64,000 nt of DNA from NCBI GenBank assembly GCA_947493325.1, contig CANLQI010000001.1:62001-126000 (forward strand), in the 5' to 3' direction. This document shows, piece by piece, positions 16,851-25,430 of this stretch (positions are counted from its first letter, which is position 1; every line of letters starts with the position of its first letter). The stretch is from an uncultured Sphingomonadaceae bacterium (GTDB taxonomy: Bacteria > Pseudomonadota > Alphaproteobacteria > Sphingomonadales > Sphingomonadaceae). Made by a program: the position numbers and the translations under genes. The notes below the pieces were generated by a model. That model had not been told where the DNA came from, ran no database searches, and worked only from the letters and a program-made list of their open reading frames with translations.

Positions 16851-17399
16851 TTACCTGTCCATCTGCGGACCCAGCGCCGCGTCCATATCGCGCGGGCGGA
16901 TCAGCTTGGTAAAATTCGCGCAGCCGTCTTTGAGGTCAGCCCAGCTTTCGATATTCAGCTCCAGCACGGCGAGCGCCGCTGTTGGAAATTTCTCCTCGAC
17001 AATATCGCGTAGTTCCTGCGTGCCATCATCGGGCACCAGGTCAAATATCAGATCTTCAAGCCCCGGATTATGCCCGACCATCATAATATGCTGCGGATCA
17101 TTTTCAGCGCCACGCAGTACATCCGCCAATGTCACCGAAGAAGCGAGATAAATCCGCCGGTCCCATTCGGGGTTGAGCGCTGTACCAAGCCCGCTTTCCA
17201 GCTCGTCAATCGTTTCGGTGACGCGCGTTGCGGGTGATGCCAGCACCAGATCGAACGCCAACCCCTCGCGTTTGATCCAGGCCGCGATCAATTTTGCCCC
17301 GGCGACACCGCGGGCATTGATCGGCCGGTCGAAATCGCGGGTGCCGCGATCGCCCCATTCGGATTTGGCATGACGCAGGAGAGTGAGGGTTTTGGCGAT
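16851..17399 (-). CDS. sixA: Phosphohistidine phosphatase SixA, probable ATC start
   Basis: SixA is a small histidine phosphatase of the cytosol that removes phosphate from phosphohistidine proteins such as HPt domains or NPr. The catalytic RHAKSEWGD (RHG-type motif), the second His in MMVGHNPGLEDL and the arginine in ASPATRVTET are all present. No ATG, GTG or TTG lies upstream of RHAK: between it and the in-frame stop of the helicase gene the frame reads SADIKDIPIAKTLTLL. An AAGGAT ribosome site six bases before ATC at 17399 would give MAKTLTLLRHAKSEWGD, which matches family N-termini exactly. The first ordinary start (TTG at 17291) would lose the catalytic histidine. The length from ATC is 182 residues. 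A rare ATC (or ATA) start is therefore inferred; a sequencing error is the alternative. Confidence 0.8.
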   Translation of the reverse strand: MAKTLTLLRHAKSEWGDRGTRDFDRPINARGVAGAKLIAAWIKREGLAFDLVLASPATRVTETIDELESGLGTALNPEWDRRIYLASSVTLADVLRGAENDPQHIMMVGHNPGLEDLIFDLVPDDGTQELRDIVEEKFPTAALAVLELNIESWADLKDGCANFTKLIRPRDMDAALGPQMDR

Positions 17400-17411
17400 G
17401 GGGATATCCTT
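17397..17411 (-). promoter_or_regulatory. Ribosome binding site that decides the sixA ATC start
   Basis: On the minus strand AAGGAT (17411-17406) is followed by a six-base spacer and ATC (17399-17397). The spacing is ideal for initiation, and it lies 13 bases after the helicase stop TAA (17426-17424), so translational coupling with the helicase could help a weak start. Confidence 0.55.
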
Positions 17412-17423
17412 TATGTCGGCGCT

Positions 17424-20294
17424 TTATATCGGAAGGGAATCATCCAGCGGCTGCGTGTCCATTGAAAGCCCAGAACGCACCGATTGTAAAGCCTCCGCAA
17501 GCGTCACGCGGCGAATGGGGGTGCCTTCAGGAAAGGCGGTCAGGAGCCGGGATGGGAAGGCGGCGCTCAGCATGACAAACTGCCCCCGGTCGCTGCGGCT
17601 GCGGATCAGGCGGCCAAACGCCTGCGCCAACCGCCCGCGGATTATCATGTCATCATAGGCGCTGGAGCTGGTTTTCAGGGGGGCAGTATCTGCTTCATCT
17701 CCATCCGCAAACTGTTGCTGTGAAGTAAAATACAATTTCCGCGCGCGGTGCAGGATATTGGGTTTGGGCCAGGGCACACCTTCCATCACCACGAGCCTGA
17801 GCGAATGGCCGGGCACATCGACTCCGTCACGCAGTGCATCGGTGCCCAGCAGGCAGGCACGCGGGTCATCGCGGAAAATATCGACCAGCGTACCGGTGTC
17901 GATCGGGTCGACGTGCTGCGCATAGAGTGGGAGCCCTGCTTCGGCGAGTCTGTCGGCAATGCGGCCATGCACGCTGCGAAGTCGCCGTATCGCGGTGAAC
18001 AGACCCAGTGCGCCGCCACCCGCTGCCTCGAACAATTGTGCATAGGCGCCCGCCAGCCCTGCCATATCACCGCGCTTGATATCCGTGACGATCAGCACTT
18101 CGGACTGGCTGGAATAGGCAAAGGGGCTTTCCACGGCGAAATGTGACGCGCCGCGTTCCAGATGACGTGCGCCGCTGCGTATTTCTGCGCTGGCCCAGTG
18201 CTGCCCGTCGCGGAGTGTTGCAGAGGTAACCATGACGCCGTGGCTCGGCTTTACCACCACTTCGGCGACGGGCCGTGCGGGATCGAGCCAGTGGCGGCGC
18301 AAGCCGATATCATATTCGCGCCCTTCAAAGCGTTCGACCGCCATCCAGTCGACAAAGTCGGGATCGGCAGGCCCGCCAATCCGGCTGAGCAATGATAGCC
18401 AGGCGGCGAGCATGTCGGTACGCCAGCCCAGCGAAAACAGCGCGCCGTCCATCCGCGCCCGTGCGGCCGCATCCATCCAGTCCGGGCCATCTTCAATCAG
18501 TGACTCAAGCCTTTTGCCCAGCACAATAAGCGGCTTGATAAGCGCGTCCATTGCGCGTGCCGCTTTGGCCGCATGTTCGACAATCGGTCCGTCCAGATCG
18601 GTCAGTTCGGTTTCCAGGCCATAGCCCGCATCTGCGCTGCCGCTTTCATCGCGTGCATAGACCAGCGCGCGGATCGCGCCCAGCAGCTGTTCGACCGGGC
18701 CCCATGGTGCGCCTTCCTGTAGCCTGCCCAGCCAGCCTTCACCGGGCAATGCTTCGGCGGCTTCGCGCGCGGCCTCTATCGCTTTGCCGCCTTCCTCATC
18801 ATAGCTGCCGACGTCGGCGAGCCGCGCGGCCAGCCCGCGCCTGCGCCCTTTCGATTTGCCCTCCGGCCCCATGATCCAGCGGCGCACCTCAATGGTTTCC
18901 TGTCCCGTGAGCGCGGCGGAGAACATCGAATCCGCTGCATCGAACAGGTGATGCCCTTCATCGAATACGATCCGTGTCGGCCGCCCATTTTGCTCACGTC
19001 CCCTGGCGGCATTGACCATTACCAGCGCATGGTTGGCGATCACGATATCGGCGTCCAGGCTATCGCGTGCGCTGCGTTCGATAAAGCATTTGCGGTAATG
19101 CGGGCAGCCAGCATACACGCATTCGCCCCGCCGGTCGGTCAGCGCCGCCACGCCGCGCTGGCGAAACAGGGTGGTGAGCCATCCGGGCAGGTCGCCGCCA
19201 ATCATGTCACCATCGCGGCTATAGGCGGCCCAGCGTGCGACCAGATGCGCGAGTATCGCCGGTCGACCCGTAAATCCGCCCTGCAGCGCATCCTCCAGAT
19301 TGAGCAGGCACAGGTAATTCTCGCGCCCCTTGCGCACGACCACGCGTTTTTTGAATGTCTCGGGATTGGGGTAAATCCGCTGTGTTTCCTGGGACAGCTG
19401 GCGCTGCAATGCTTTGGTATAGGTTGATACCCATACCGTGCCGCCCGCCGAATGCGCCCAGAGCGAAGCGGGGGCAAGATAGCCCAGCGTCTTGCCAATG
19501 CCTGTGCCCGCTTCGGCCAGTAGCATATGGGGGGATTTGTCGGCCGCGCGCGGCGCAAACACTTGCGCAGCGGCAGCGGCATACTCGTGCTGTCCCTGCC
19601 GCTTCTCTGCGCCTTCGCCGGTAAGATGGTCTAGATGCGATGCCACATCGCCCGCGTCCAACTCGATGCTGCGCGGGGCAGGACGCAGCGGTTTTTCCTC
19701 CCACTCGGGCAGGCGGGAGAACAGCCAGCGTTCCGGGTTCGCGGGTTTTTTCAGATGGTTTGCTATTGTGCCCGCCCATGGCCAGCGCAGCCGGAACAGT
19801 GCCTGAGAGCTGTCCCATGCACCTTCACGCTCGGGCCATGCGGGATCGGAAAGCGTGGCGAGCAGCTTGTGCGCCGCTGCCCGATAGATAAGGGGGATCA
19901 GGGATTCTTCTATGTCACTGTCACCCCGGCGAAAGCCGGGGTCTCCTTCATGGCCGGGGGCAGAAGAAAGGAGATTCCGGCTTTCGCCGGAATGACGTAT
20001 ATCCTCCACATCCAGCTCCAACGCCTTCACCAGCCCCGCCGCAGTCGGCACCATGAAACGTGCGGGATGTACAAATGCGAACAGCTCCAGCAGATCGAGC
20101 CCGGACAGTTCCCCATAACCGAGCCGCTGGCCTAATAGCGGCGCATTCATAACGATCACCGGCGTTTCCGCCGCCCGGCCAATCGCCTCCCCCTTGGATA
20201 TCGCCTTCACGCGGCCATCGCCATCCGCCAGCCAGATACCACTATGGCTTGCATGCAGCGCAGGAAAGTTTAGGGAAGGAGGCGTGAGAGTCAT
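17424..20294 (-). CDS. ATP-dependent DNA helicase, DinG/XPD family
   Basis: The 956-residue protein is a superfamily 2 iron-sulfur helicase. Walker A is EAGTGIGKT (about residue 260), the Walker B box is FDEGHHLFD (about residue 445), and four cysteines that could hold a 4Fe-4S cluster lie between them (YLCLL near 328, then CVYAGCPHYRKC near 391-402). The C-terminal part contains LLGTDALRDGVDVPG and a final AFGRLIRSRSDRGQF with arginine finger. DinG-type helicases unwind 5'-3', resolving R-loops and damaged forks. Residues about 100-127 ([24 protein letters not shown]) are encoded by a palindromic repeat inserted in frame. The sixA gene follows in the same frame after one stop codon. Confidence 0.9.
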   Translation of the reverse strand: MTLTPPSLNFPALHASHSGIWLADGDGRVKAISKGEAIGRAAETPVIVMNAPLLGQRLGYGELSGLDLLELFAFVHPARFMVPTAAGLVKALELDVEDIRHSGESRNLLSSAPGHEGDPGFRRGDSDIEESLIPLIYRAAAHKLLATLSDPAWPEREGAWDSSQALFRLRWPWAGTIANHLKKPANPERWLFSRLPEWEEKPLRPAPRSIELDAGDVASHLDHLTGEGAEKRQGQHEYAAAAAQVFAPRAADKSPHMLLAEAGTGIGKTLGYLAPASLWAHSAGGTVWVSTYTKALQRQLSQETQRIYPNPETFKKRVVVRKGRENYLCLLNLEDALQGGFTGRPAILAHLVARWAAYSRDGDMIGGDLPGWLTTLFRQRGVAALTDRRGECVYAGCPHYRKCFIERSARDSLDADIVIANHALVMVNAARGREQNGRPTRIVFDEGHHLFDAADSMFSAALTGQETIEVRRWIMGPEGKSKGRRRGLAARLADVGSYDEEGGKAIEAAREAAEALPGEGWLGRLQEGAPWGPVEQLLGAIRALVYARDESGSADAGYGLETELTDLDGPIVEHAAKAARAMDALIKPLIVLGKRLESLIEDGPDWMDAAARARMDGALFSLGWRTDMLAAWLSLLSRIGGPADPDFVDWMAVERFEGREYDIGLRRHWLDPARPVAEVVVKPSHGVMVTSATLRDGQHWASAEIRSGARHLERGASHFAVESPFAYSSQSEVLIVTDIKRGDMAGLAGAYAQLFEAAGGGALGLFTAIRRLRSVHGRIADRLAEAGLPLYAQHVDPIDTGTLVDIFRDDPRACLLGTDALRDGVDVPGHSLRLVVMEGVPWPKPNILHRARKLYFTSQQQFADGDEADTAPLKTSSSAYDDMIIRGRLAQAFGRLIRSRSDRGQFVMLSAAFPSRLLTAFPEGTPIRRVTLAEALQSVRSGLSMDTQPLDDSLPI
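19916..19997. repeat. REPIN-like element inserted in frame in the helicase gene
   Basis: The arms GTCACCCCGGCGAAAGCCGG and CCGGCTTTCGCCGGAATGAC are inverted copies around a short spacer, with GTCTCCTT and AAGGAGAT next to them. Closely related arms occur at 50522-50604 in prmC. The element is translated without breaking the frame. Confidence 0.85.
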
Positions 20295-20300
20295 TATCTG

Positions 20301-20334
20301 ATCGCCTCACGGCGATGAGTCGGTACCGGCCTGA
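20301..20334. repeat. Partial copy of the hairpin-element end
   Basis: The sequence around TCACGGCGATGAGTCGGTAC closely matches the reverse complement of 20435-20472 (TCACGGGCATAAGTCGGCAC). It suggests two nested or decayed copies of the same element upstream of lysS. Confidence 0.5.
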
Positions 20335-20365
20335 TTGGAGTTCTTATTGGCTCGCTCTCGCTCGC

Positions 20366-20456
20366 AAGTCGGCACCGGCCCGCTCCCCCGCCCAACCTCC
20401 CGACAGGGTATAATGTCATCGGGAGGTTGGGCGGGGGAGCGGGCCGGTGCCGACTT
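20366..20456. repeat. Perfect 38-bp inverted repeat with 15-base loop
   Basis: The left arm (20366-20403, starting AAGTCGGCACCGGCCCGCTC) and right arm (20419-20456) are exact reverse complements over 38 bases. The loop holds TATAAT at 20409-20414. It lies between the divergent helicase and lysS genes. The flank after the right arm (TTATGCCCGTGAGGGCAT) recurs at 34638-34655. A non-autonomous mobile element is the likely origin. Confidence 0.85.
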
Positions 20457-20585
20457 ATGCCCGTGAGGGCATCAAAATAGAAAACTATCATGGCGAACCA
20501 AAAAAGACTCCGATTTATTGCTGAATATAAATATATGGCTGTGCACAGCAACCTAACACACAAGAACGAAAAGGAAACAGGCAAA

Positions 20586-22178
20586 GTGACCGATTACAGG
20601 GAAGTCGCGGAAAATTCGAAAGCATGGCCGTTTGAGGAAGCCCGCAAGCTTGCCAAACGCTATCGCGGTGAACGCGGCAAACCTGTGCCCAAGCCGGATG
20701 GGAACGGGGGCATTGCTCCGATGCTGTTTGAAACCGGTTATGGTCCCTCGGGCCTGCCGCATATCGGTACGTTCAACGAAGTGCTGCGCACCACCATGGT
20801 CCGGCGCGCTTACGAGGTGCTGACCGGCAATCCGACGCGGCTGGTCGCTTTTTCCGATGACATGGATGGTTTCCGCAAAGTGCCGGGCAATGTTCCCAAT
20901 CAGGATATGCTGGCTAAGCATTTGCACAAACCGCTGACGCAGGTGCCCGATCCTTACGAGAAATATGAAAGTTTCGCGCATCACAATAATGCGATGCTAC
21001 GCGATTTTCTGGACCGCTATGGTTTTGATTATGAATTCATGTCCTCGACCGAGCAATACCAGAGCGGCGCATTTGACGAGACGCTGAAACTGGTGCTCGC
21101 GCGTTATGGCCAGATCATGGACATCATGCTGCCGACACTGGGTAAAGAGCGGCAGGCGACCTATTCGCCCGTCATGCCGATCAGCCAGAAAACGGGCCAT
21201 GTGCTGCAGGTGCCAGTGGAAGTGGTCGATGCGGATGCAGGTCTGGTGCGCTTTGAAGATGACGGCGATACGATCGAGCAGAGCGTGCTGTCTGGTGGCG
21301 CAAAGCTGCAATGGAAAGTCGACTGGGCGATGCGCTGGGTCGCGCTCGGCGTCGATTATGAAATGTATGGCAAAGACCTGACCGACAGCGGTGTGCAGTC
21401 GGGCAAGATCGCCAAGGTGCTGGGCGCGCGCAAGCCCGAAGGCCTGATTTACGAGATGTTCCTCGACGAAAAAGGCGAGAAGATTTCGAAATCGAAAGGC
21501 AATGGCCTCAGCCTTGACGAGTGGCTGGAATATGGATCGCAGAACAGCCTGGCATTTTATATTTACCGCGAACCCAAATCGGCGAAGCAGCTGCATATGG
21601 GCGTGATCCCGCGCGCCGTGGATGAATATTTTCAGTTCCGTGCCAATTGGCATGAACAGGAAGCGGATAAACAGCTTGGCAATCCGGTGCACCACGTGCA
21701 CGGCGGCGATGTTCCATCTGACACCATTCCGGTTACTTATGGGCTATTATTAAACCTGGTTGGTGTTATGGGAGAGGCCAGCAAAGAACAGGTATGGAGC
21801 TATCTACGCCAATATGCACCCGATGCCACAGCGGATAAATATCCAGATCTGGATGAGCTGATCGACAATGCGATGGCGTACCACCGTGACTTTATCGCGC
21901 CGACGCTCAGCCGGCGTAAACCGCAGGGCGCTGAAGTCGCGGCGCTCACACGGCTCGATAGCGAGCTGGCGGGGCTCTCCGCAGATGCAGCGGCGGAAGA
22001 TATCCAAACGATTGTCTATACGATTGGCAAAGAAGGCGGCTTTGACAATTTGCGGGACTGGTTCACTGCGCTTTATGAAACGCTGCTCGGTAGCTCGCAG
22101 GGGCCGCGCATGGGCAGCTTCATCTCGCTCTATGGCGTGGAAAATACGCGTAAGCTGATTGCCGAAGCTTTGGAGTGA
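20586..22178 (+). CDS. lysS: Lysyl-tRNA synthetase, class I
   Basis: This is the class I (Rossmann-fold) LysRS found in archaea and alphaproteobacteria, not the common class II enzyme. It charges tRNA-Lys in the cytosol. The HIGH-type motif is PHIGTFNEV and the KMSKS-type motif is EKISKSKGNGLS. The GTG at 20586 is chosen since AAAGGA lies upstream and VTDYREVAENSKAWPFEEAR matches family N-termini; the frame is open 96 bases further up but that part crosses non-conserved sequence downstream of the big hairpin. The product is 530 residues, a normal length. It has no operon partner. Confidence 0.94.
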   Translation: MTDYREVAENSKAWPFEEARKLAKRYRGERGKPVPKPDGNGGIAPMLFETGYGPSGLPHIGTFNEVLRTTMVRRAYEVLTGNPTRLVAFSDDMDGFRKVPGNVPNQDMLAKHLHKPLTQVPDPYEKYESFAHHNNAMLRDFLDRYGFDYEFMSSTEQYQSGAFDETLKLVLARYGQIMDIMLPTLGKERQATYSPVMPISQKTGHVLQVPVEVVDADAGLVRFEDDGDTIEQSVLSGGAKLQWKVDWAMRWVALGVDYEMYGKDLTDSGVQSGKIAKVLGARKPEGLIYEMFLDEKGEKISKSKGNGLSLDEWLEYGSQNSLAFYIYREPKSAKQLHMGVIPRAVDEYFQFRANWHEQEADKQLGNPVHHVHGGDVPSDTIPVTYGLLLNLVGVMGEASKEQVWSYLRQYAPDATADKYPDLDELIDNAMAYHRDFIAPTLSRRKPQGAEVAALTRLDSELAGLSADAAAEDIQTIVYTIGKEGGFDNLRDWFTALYETLLGSSQGPRMGSFISLYGVENTRKLIAEALE

Positions 22179-22223
22179 TTTCTCAAGCTTTAGCGTAAGC
22201 TAAACTGTCTAACTGAAAATATA

Positions 22224-22346
22224 CCGTTAGTCCTGGGCCTGTCGAAGGGCGTGTATCAACAAAGTGCTAGATTGCGGGCCGTCCCCTTCGACTGCCTGCT
22301 TGCAGCAGTCGCTCAGGACAGGCTTCGACAGGCTCAGGACTAACGG
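22224..22346. repeat. MITE-like element with 24-bp terminal inverted repeats
   Basis: The ends CCGTTAGTCCTGGGCCTGTC and GACAGGCTCAGGACTAACGG are inverted with one mismatch over 24 bases. A central segment (CCCCTTCGACTGCCTG, GCAGTCGCTCAGGAC) forms a further hairpin. It fills most of the convergent gap between lysS and the YeeE gene and has no coding capacity. Confidence 0.8.
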
Positions 22347-22365
22347 ATATTGAATGTGATACTGC

Positions 22366-23307
22366 CTATCCCTCCCGCCGCCGCATCATAAGCATGATGG
22401 CGGCGATCGTGGCGATCATGATCAGATAGGCAGCCGCGCCATAGACAGCCAGGCCGGGGATCGTCCAGAGCAGCAGCAGGTCGTTGCCGCCCGGCACCGC
22501 GAGTGCGCCTATGCCCATCAGGAAGCCGCCCATAAAGTTCATCGATGCCAGCCGCACATTGCCGAAATGCGGTTTGAACCGGTCGCGCAGCGCAGAGCTG
22601 ACAATCGCTCCGCCGAACAGCGCCGCTATACTGAGTTCCAGCGCCATACCATCGGATAACCCTGCGCCGCTGACCAGATTGTCCATCACCCGGGTATAGC
22701 CCCAATTGTCGCTGGAACCGAAAATCAGCGCGGCGCTGATCCCCACAATGCTGAGCGCGATCATGGCGCGGTTCCTGTCTTTCACGATTTTGTACAGGCT
22801 GGCCGCAGCGAGCAGCGCGAACATCACATAGGCGGCAATGCGCCCGCCGCTCTGCAATATCGGTGCATTGGCCTGTGTTATCGTAACATTGTCCGCAAAC
22901 GCCATGCCATGACCGATCCACATCGCCAGCGCCAATCCGGCAAAAGTCAGCAGATAGGCAAAATCCCCCGTGCCGATCTTGCTGACCGTCCCCACAAAAC
23001 AGGCGCGGTTCAGGAAGGCGCCAATACCCATGAGCACCGCAGCGACCAGCATCTGCCACCCTGTCACCAGATCAACCGGCAGGTTCGCAGCGCCGCCCAT
23101 AGCGCGCGTAAGCGCCAACAATGTGAGGCCTGCCCAGCCGGTAACCACCAGCAGCCCGAACATCCAGTCCCACTTGCCCGCGATCACAAGCCGGCCGGTG
23201 GCGGCCACGGTGCATGTCGCCGCGCGGGCCAGTGCAAAGCCCAGGATGAACGCAAGCGGTATGATGGAAAAAGATGTCATGCGCGATAAGCCTAGGCGCA
23301 ATCGCAC
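22366..23307 (-). CDS. YeeE/YedE-family (DUF395) sulfur-compound transporter
   Basis: The protein is about 313 residues with nine or so membrane segments and the two repeated signature regions of the family: ALARAATCTVAATGRL near the start and GIGAFLNRACFVGTVSKIGTGD, then MGGFLMGIGALAVPGGNDLL. Conserved cysteines in ATCTV and ACFVG fit the thiosulfate-conducting cysteines of TsuA. The product probably imports thiosulfate or a related sulfur species through the inner membrane. The start may be GTG at 23307 or ATG at 23280 (MTSFSIIPLAF). Neither has a clear ribosome site. It is divergent from the bicupin gene. No rhodanese or TsuB partner is adjacent. Confidence 0.87.
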   Translation of the reverse strand: MRLRLGLSRMTSFSIIPLAFILGFALARAATCTVAATGRLVIAGKWDWMFGLLVVTGWAGLTLLALTRAMGGAANLPVDLVTGWQMLVAAVLMGIGAFLNRACFVGTVSKIGTGDFAYLLTFAGLALAMWIGHGMAFADNVTITQANAPILQSGGRIAAYVMFALLAAASLYKIVKDRNRAMIALSIVGISAALIFGSSDNWGYTRVMDNLVSGAGLSDGMALELSIAALFGGAIVSSALRDRFKPHFGNVRLASMNFMGGFLMGIGALAVPGGNDLLLLWTIPGLAVYGAAAYLIMIATIAAIMLMMRRREG

Positions 23308-23356
23308 CTGTGCTCAATAGATTGCATCTGCACCTTCACATGCCTATCTTTGCCCG

Positions 23357-24037
23357 ATGCGTATCCATGCCGATTTTACGAAAAAAGCCATTGTCCGTCC
23401 GGGCGATGCGGAATGGGTGCCGTCGCCGCTGCCGGGTGTGGAGCGGCAGATGCTGGACCGGATCGGCGGCGAAGTTGCGCGGGCGACCACCATTGTGCGC
23501 TATGCAGCCGGCAGCGCTTTCGACCCGCACACGCATGGCGGCGGAGAGGAGTTTCTGGTGCTGAAGGGCGTATTTTCTGATGAATATGGCGATTATCCGG
23601 CGGGGACCTATGTGCGCAACCCGATAGGCACGGCGCATAAACCGTTCAGCAAGCAGGGCTGCACCATATTGGTGAAATTGCATCAGTTTGCAGTAGGTGA
23701 CACACGCCAGTTTTCTCTCCACCTGGATGATATGACGTTTGAAAATGGCGGCGCGCCGGGTGTCGATTTCGCATGGCTGCATCGTCATGGACCGGAGCAG
23801 GTGAAAATGGTGCGCTGGGCCGCGGGCAGCCGTTTTCCCGAACATGTCCATCCGGGCGGATCGGAAGTCTATGTGCTGAAAGGTACATTGTCAGATGAAG
23901 ACGGGGATTATCCGGCCGGGACATGGATTCGCCATGGCGACGGCTCACGGCATGCGCCTTACTCCAGCGACGGCGCACTGACCTGGACAAAAACCGGGCA
24001 TTTAAGTGCGGACGTACTGGGAAAATGGGTTGAATGA
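23357..24037 (+). CDS. Bicupin protein (ChrR-like cupin domains)
   Basis: Two cupin barrels are joined in 226 residues. The first has the metal motif HTHGGGEEFLVLKG followed by GTAHKPF; the second has HVHPGGSEVYVLKG followed by DGSRHAPY. Each set (two His, one Glu, one His) can bind a divalent metal. The spacing GDYPAGTYVRNP / GDYPAGTWIRHG is typical of ChrR cupin (anti-ECF sigma) domains, but the N-terminal zinc-binding anti-sigma part of ChrR is absent, so this is a stand-alone bicupin. The substrate is unknown; a dioxygenase, isomerase or sensory role is possible. It is divergent from the YeeE transporter. Confidence 0.87.
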   Translation: MRIHADFTKKAIVRPGDAEWVPSPLPGVERQMLDRIGGEVARATTIVRYAAGSAFDPHTHGGGEEFLVLKGVFSDEYGDYPAGTYVRNPIGTAHKPFSKQGCTILVKLHQFAVGDTRQFSLHLDDMTFENGGAPGVDFAWLHRHGPEQVKMVRWAAGSRFPEHVHPGGSEVYVLKGTLSDEDGDYPAGTWIRHGDGSRHAPYSSDGALTWTKTGHLSADVLGKWVE

Positions 24038-24043
24038 TAAGCA

Positions 24044-24130
24044 CGTACTCCTGCGAAAGCAGGAGTCCAGAGCAGTAAATAACAGCGGTTCCACTCGCCG
24101 CCCTGGGTTCCTGCTTTCGTGAGGATACGG
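24044..24130. repeat. REPIN-like element after the bicupin gene
   Basis: The arms GTACTCCTGCGAAAGCAGGA and GTTCCTGCTTTCGTGAGGAT are inverted, with CCAGAGC and CCCTGGG next to them. It is the same family as at 3597 and 36687 and lies just after the bicupin stop codon. Confidence 0.8.
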
Positions 24131-24160
24131 TAATTTGCCGTGATGCATGAGCCTTTTTCC

Positions 24161-24271
24161 GTCATCCTGAACCCACCCCCGTCATCCTGAACCTGTTTCA
24201 GGATCCAGAGCGGCATCATGCAGCCGGTGTGATTATCTGCCCTAGATGCTGAAACAAGTTCAGGATGACGG
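24161..24271. repeat. Second palindromic element, TCATCCTGAAC family
   Basis: CGTCATCCTGAACCTGTTTC at 24180 and GAAACAAGTTCAGGATGACG at 24251 are inverted copies; the left arm is preceded by another partial copy (GTCATCCTGAACCC). Related sequence occurs at 62208. Together with the element before it, it fills the convergent gap of 291 bases. Confidence 0.8.
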
Positions 24272-24328
24272 TAGGGGGAGGGGATGACGAAGGGGGCGAC
24301 GCTTAATCCAAGCATTCATCGCCTGACT

Positions 24329-25264
24329 TTAAACCGCCGTCACTTCGCGCAGCACCGCGCCATATCCCGGCGCGATGATCATGTCCGTATGCCGGCCCTT
24401 TTCACCCAGCATCCGGTGCGCGGCTTTCAGGCTGTAGCACGGCACGCCCATAAACAGATGATGTTCGCTGTGATAATTTACCCAATAAGGCGCGACAGTG
24501 GCACGTGCCAATGGACCGGCGCGGGTCGTGCGGGCATGGCTGAAGGGATCTTCGCTGCCGGTTTCGGTGCAGGCATGCTCGGCAATATTGCGGATCCGCA
24601 GGAACAGCTGAAATGTGGTCGCGAGCGACACGAGCCAGAGCAGATAGGGCAATACGCCGTAACCGCTGGCAAAGGACAGTGCCAGCAGCACTGCCTGCGC
24701 ACCAAGAAATTTCAGAAAAGTCTTGCCGATAAAGACATTCTGCTCCTTTGCGCCGGGTGAAATACCTTTCAGCGCCATCAGCATCTGTCCGCCTCGCTGT
24801 TTCAGGAAAGTCAGGCCGGTCAGGTCGCGCAGCACCTTGCGTGCCATGCTGGCGCGCGTCACGGGGAAGGGCGCAGACAGGATAAGGTCAGGGTCCTCCG
24901 CCTGCTGCGTGTAGCGGTGATGGGTCAGGTGATAGGTGCGATAGGCATGCAGGTCGGTGCCCACCGGTACGCCCGTCAGCCACTGGCCCAGAAAATTATT
25001 GATCCTGCGCACCGGATGCAGATGCCCGTGCGCTGCATCATGCATCAGGATTGCGAGGCCTAGCTGCCGCCCGCCAATCACGATAATGGCCGCAATCCAT
25101 GCCAGCGGATGTGCTGTCCATATCGCAAATGCAATCGCGGCAAATATCACCGCCCAGGCATGCACGATGAGCGCGGGGCTTTTCCAGCGCGAGGCCGATG
25201 TCAGCGCCGCCCATTCGGCGCGCGTAAATACATCGGCTGGTCTGGCGGCCTTTACCGCTGCCAT
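24329..25264 (-). CDS. Membrane fatty acid desaturase-like protein
   Basis: The 311-residue protein has the three histidine boxes of membrane di-iron desaturases: HDAAHGH (about residue 78), HLTHHRY (about 113) and HSEHH (about 267). Four to five membrane helices surround them. Such enzymes insert a double bond or hydroxyl group into fatty acyl chains or carotenoids. The family includes desaturases, CrtW-like ketolases and alkane hydroxylase relatives; the HxxxH and HxxHH spacing fits a fatty acid desaturase. It has no coupled partner and is convergent with the bicupin. Confidence 0.87.
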   Translation of the reverse strand: MAAVKAARPADVFTRAEWAALTSASRWKSPALIVHAWAVIFAAIAFAIWTAHPLAWIAAIIVIGGRQLGLAILMHDAAHGHLHPVRRINNFLGQWLTGVPVGTDLHAYRTYHLTHHRYTQQAEDPDLILSAPFPVTRASMARKVLRDLTGLTFLKQRGGQMLMALKGISPGAKEQNVFIGKTFLKFLGAQAVLLALSFASGYGVLPYLLWLVSLATTFQLFLRIRNIAEHACTETGSEDPFSHARTTRAGPLARATVAPYWVNYHSEHHLFMGVPCYSLKAAHRMLGEKGRHTDMIIAPGYGAVLREVTAV

Positions 25265-25430
25265 GATGATTTCCGGTATGTCATGCGTCTGTTATAGCCG
25301 TTTGGCGCGGCGGCGTAAAATATGATTTTGCGGGACGAAAGGGAACGTGCGATAGTTTCAATCGTAAAGACCGATATGCCCTGATGCGCGGACGCGCATA
25401 TTGCGGTGCAATACTGACAGAAAGAATATA

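Noticed and set aside
20294-20584. Minus-strand ORF of 96 codons between helicase and lysS
   Set aside because: It reads through both arms of the 38-bp hairpin and gives Pro/Gly/Arg-rich nonsense; it has no ribosome site or family resemblance.
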